A stretch of DNA of 7,669 nt from DASWHX01 sp036397995 (GTDB taxonomy: Bacteria > Bacteroidota > Bacteroidia > Cytophagales > Cyclobacteriaceae): positions 1-7,669 of the forward strand of contig DASWHX010000150.1 of NCBI GenBank assembly GCA_036397995.1. The letters are read 5' to 3'. Below, piece after piece: positions 5,500-7,669 of this stretch. Below the pieces are notes generated by a model, which searched no databases, had not been told where the DNA came from, and saw only the letters and a program-made list of their open reading frames with translations. How positions within the stretch are numbered: position 1 is the first letter of the stretch; each line of letters opens with the position of its first letter. A program made the position numbers and the translations under genes.

Positions 5500-7229
5500 C
5501 TTGCCTGGTAAGTATACAGGTCAAAGTACCTTCCCTTCTTTTCAATAAGTTCATTATGAGTACCCCGCTCAAAGATCTGGCCGTCTTCAACCACTAAAAT
5601 GCGGCTTGCCTGCCTTATGGTACTAAGCCTGTGCGCAATTACAAAAGTAGTTCTACCTCTCATCAATCCTTTAAGACTTTCCTGGATATACATCTCGCTT
5701 TCGGTATCGAGATTTGAGGTGGCTTCATCCAGTATTAATACCTTCGGATCAGCGAGAATTGCCCGGGCAATGGCAATTCTTTGCCGTTGCCCTCCTGAAA
5801 GCTTTACTCCGCGCTCACCAATTACTGTTTTTAATCCATCTTCAAACCTGTCAGTAAATTCATCAACATGAGCTGCTTTAACCGCATTGATCAGTTGATC
5901 AGATGTAGCTTTTGGGCGTGGAAATAAAATATTTTCTTCAATAGTACCTTCAAAAAGGAAATCATCCTGGAGCACCACTCCCAATTGGTTTCGATAACTT
6001 GATAACTTCACTGCAGACAGATCGATACCATCCACCAAAATTCTTCCCTTCAGCGGATTTAGAAATGATGCAGCCAGGCCGGCTATCGTAGTTTTACCAG
6101 ATCCGCTCGTTCCAACAAGTGCAGTAACTGAACCCGGCGCAGCTTGAAATGAAATATCTCTCAGTACTTCTTTACCTTCTTCATAGGAAAAATGAACATT
6201 CTCAAATTCAATATTACCTTTTATATGACCAATTTCGATGGTCCTTACCAGCCCGTCATCTTCCGGATCCATGTTCATAATTTCTTCAGTACGATCCAAA
6301 CCGGCAAAAGCTTCGGTAAGCTGACTGCCAATATTACTCATTTGAATAATTGGCGCAATCATAAATCCCAGGTATAAAGTGAAACTCAAAAATTCACCGA
6401 AAGTGAGTTCATTCTGAATGATTAAATACCCACCAATTCCCATGATTCCCGCTGAAGCTAATCCTAATAGAAAAGTTGCCGAACTTGTAACAAGACTTGT
6501 TGAGGTAAGGCTCTTCTTAACATTTAAGAATAATTTCTCTACTCCTTCTTCAAAGGTTTTGGTTTCCTGGTCTTCCGCATTAAATCCTTTGATTACCCTG
6601 ATTCCGTTCAAAGTTTCTGTTAACCTTCCGCTAACTTCAGCGTTTAGAACTCCCCGTTCCCTGAAAATGGGACGGATATAGGCAAAAGCCTTCAGCGACA
6701 CTAATCCAAAAATTATCACCGGCACCAACACGTATAAAGTCATTGCCGGACTGATATTTATCAGGAGAATTAACGAAATAACAGATGTAAGAAGACCTCC
6801 AATAAGTTGGACAAGCCCGGTTCCAACAAGATTACGAACGCCTTCAACATCTGTCATAATCCTGGAAACAAGCGCACCAGATTTATTATTATCAAAAAAG
6901 CGAATTGGTAATTGAAGAATCTGCTTTTGAACCTTTGCTCTTAAAATTGAAATCAATCTTTGGGCTTCAACACTGAGTATCTTAGTGAGTAGAAAGCTGG
7001 TTATTGCCTGAACCAGTATAGCGCCTGTAACCACCAGCAGTAATATTTTAAGCATAGGAATATCTCCATTTGCAATCACATCATCAATCAGGTATTTACT
7101 GGCACCAGGCAGAATCAGACTTGCCAACCTGCTGATAATGATTAAAATCAAGCCTATAAAAACAAGATTTCTGCGCGGCCATATAATGGTTTTGAATACA
7201 TGACCAATACTAACATTTGATTTACTCAT
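5493..7229 (-). CDS. ABC exporter half-transporter (fused permease and ATPase, MsbA-like)
   Basis: A 578-residue protein of the usual length for homodimeric exporters such as MsbA, Sav1866 or BmrA. The N-terminal part (about 1-320) is the six-helix transmembrane domain, with hydrophobic stretches near 22-42, 58-82, 137-158, 164-180, 250-272 and 278-298. The C-terminal part is a complete ATPase: A-loop Tyr349, Walker A GTSGSGKTT (373-381, Lys379), Q-loop Gln421, signature LSGGQ (477-481), Walker B VLILDE (497-502, catalytic Glu502), D-loop SNLD (505-508) and H-loop His533. All key residues are present, so it should be active. It sits in the inner membrane and exports a lipid, drug or peptide; sequence alone does not choose between a lipid A flippase and a multidrug exporter. 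It is a single gene, convergent with the barrel gene, ends in tandem TAG stops inside a hairpin, and is divergent from a membrane protein at the right edge. Confidence 0.95.
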   Translation of the reverse strand: MSKSNVSIGHVFKTIIWPRRNLVFIGLILIIISRLASLILPGASKYLIDDVIANGDIPMLKILLLVVTGAILVQAITSFLLTKILSVEAQRLISILRAKVQKQILQLPIRFFDNNKSGALVSRIMTDVEGVRNLVGTGLVQLIGGLLTSVISLILLINISPAMTLYVLVPVIIFGLVSLKAFAYIRPIFRERGVLNAEVSGRLTETLNGIRVIKGFNAEDQETKTFEEGVEKLFLNVKKSLTSTSLVTSSATFLLGLASAGIMGIGGYLIIQNELTFGEFLSFTLYLGFMIAPIIQMSNIGSQLTEAFAGLDRTEEIMNMDPEDDGLVRTIEIGHIKGNIEFENVHFSYEEGKEVLRDISFQAAPGSVTALVGTSGSGKTTIAGLAASFLNPLKGRILVDGIDLSAVKLSSYRNQLGVVLQDDFLFEGTIEENILFPRPKATSDQLINAVKAAHVDEFTDRFEDGLKTVIGERGVKLSGGQRQRIAIARAILADPKVLILDEATSNLDTESEMYIQESLKGLMRGRTTFVIAHRLSTIRQASRILVVEDGQIFERGTHNELIEKKGRYFDLYTYQARI

Positions 7230-7279
7230 CCACGGATTTTTACAAGGTTGACGATTAATAGGACATTTTACTTTAAATT

Positions 7280-7338
7280 AACGGAAAATCCTTCGCAAGA
7301 TACTTCATTGTGTATTAAACCATTTGCCTTTTTCCGTT
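7280..7338. repeat. Spaced 9-bp inverted repeat in the exporter/membrane-protein divergent region
   Basis: AACGGAAAA (7280-7288) and TTTTCCGTT (7330-7338) are exact reverse complements 41 bases apart, inside the 121-base region between two divergent starts. They could be paired half-sites for a regulator acting on both genes, but a 9-base match of this composition can also occur by chance. Confidence 0.3.
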
Positions 7339-7350
7339 TAGAAGATAAGA

Positions 7351-7669
7351 TTGAAAACATCGAGATTAATTTTGTATCTGTTGGCACCATTACTAGCCTC
7401 GGCTTCATTTTATGTCACCGGCAATCCTCCCGATGGACATCTGATGACGTTACTTTTAATTCTGGTTTTGCTAATGATAATTTATCCCATTATTCTTTAT
7501 CATGCACAGCCGAAGAACTTATTCCATACAATCCTTTTGCATTTGGTGTTATACTTACTTGTTTCATTTCCCGGTATGTTCATTCACCGAAACCCACTTT
7601 CGGAAATTGGCGGTCTGATTTATTTTTTAATGCCTTCAGGGATTACTTTGGCATTGATTATTTCATATC
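7351..7669 (+). CDS. Polytopic membrane protein, N-terminal part, cut by window edge
   Basis: An open frame of 106 codons runs to the window edge. An in-frame TAG at 7339-7341 limits how far upstream it can start. The best start is TTG at 7351, preceded by AGAAG six bases away, giving MKTSRLILYLLAPLLASASF. The first in-frame ATG (7444, residue 32) would remove the first membrane helix. Four hydrophobic segments are seen: about 5-22, 33-50, 58-78 and 87-105, separated by short polar loops (TGNPPDGH, HAQPKNLF, HRNPLSE). No family is recognised; the start could belong to an unknown multi-span protein or to the membrane sensor part of a larger protein whose remainder lies outside. It is divergent from the ABC exporter, 121 bases away. 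Confidence 0.65.
   Translation, partial: MKTSRLILYLLAPLLASASFYVTGNPPDGHLMTLLLILVLLMIIYPIILYHAQPKNLFHTILLHLVLYLLVSFPGMFIHRNPLSEIGGLIYFLMPSGITLALIISY

Noticed and set aside
5599..6681. Plus-strand frames of 90, 61 and 87 residues over the exporter
   Set aside because: They lie opposite the ATPase and membrane domains of an intact ABC exporter and look like shadow frames.
1..7669. A single new lipid or signalling system spanning accA, dehydrogenase, patatin and exporter
   Set aside because: The genes are on different strands, in separate transcription units with terminators between, and each fits a common family; nothing in the sequence ties them together.

Overview
The window looks like a stretch of ordinary chromosome from a member of the Bacteroidota, most likely of the Cytophagales type. 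This rests on AT-rich DNA, few strong Shine-Dalgarno sites, -7 boxes of the TAnnTTTG kind, a Bacteroidota-style small outer-membrane barrel with a VFA/QQ signal-peptidase site, and a long-type urocanate hydratase. No phage, transposon, CRISPR, tRNA or rRNA is visible.

Left part (1-3170, all minus strand). accA (acetyl-CoA carboxylase carboxyltransferase alpha) is transcribed first and is followed by a clear hairpin terminator. Beyond it lie three genes packed with almost no spacing: a metallo-beta-lactamase-fold hydrolase, a patatin-like phospholipase and the start of hutU (urocanate hydratase, cut by the window edge). The hydrolase stop touches the patatin start, and the patatin stop is 3 bases from the hutU start, so these three are almost certainly cotranscribed.

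Middle (3171-4807). A short divergent region carries an imperfect inverted repeat containing two opposed TAnnTTTG boxes. It separates accA from a plus-strand NADP-type short-chain dehydrogenase/reductase. An unrecognised 172-residue protein follows on the plus strand, then a small convergent minus-strand protein of 73-78 residues.

Right part (4808-7669). A secreted outer-membrane beta-barrel protein (plus) converges on an ABC exporter half-transporter of the MsbA-like type (minus). The two share a 14-bp perfect hairpin that contains the exporter's stop codon. To the right of the exporter, divergently, begins a polytopic membrane protein that runs off the window; its best start is a TTG.

The genes do not form an obvious single pathway. 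accA, the dehydrogenase, the patatin and the lipid-type exporter all touch lipid metabolism or the envelope, but that is a loose theme, not evidence of one system. I found no convincing undescribed system. The most useful leads are the dyad between accA and the dehydrogenase, the compact hydrolase-patatin-hutU operon, and two uncharacterised proteins.
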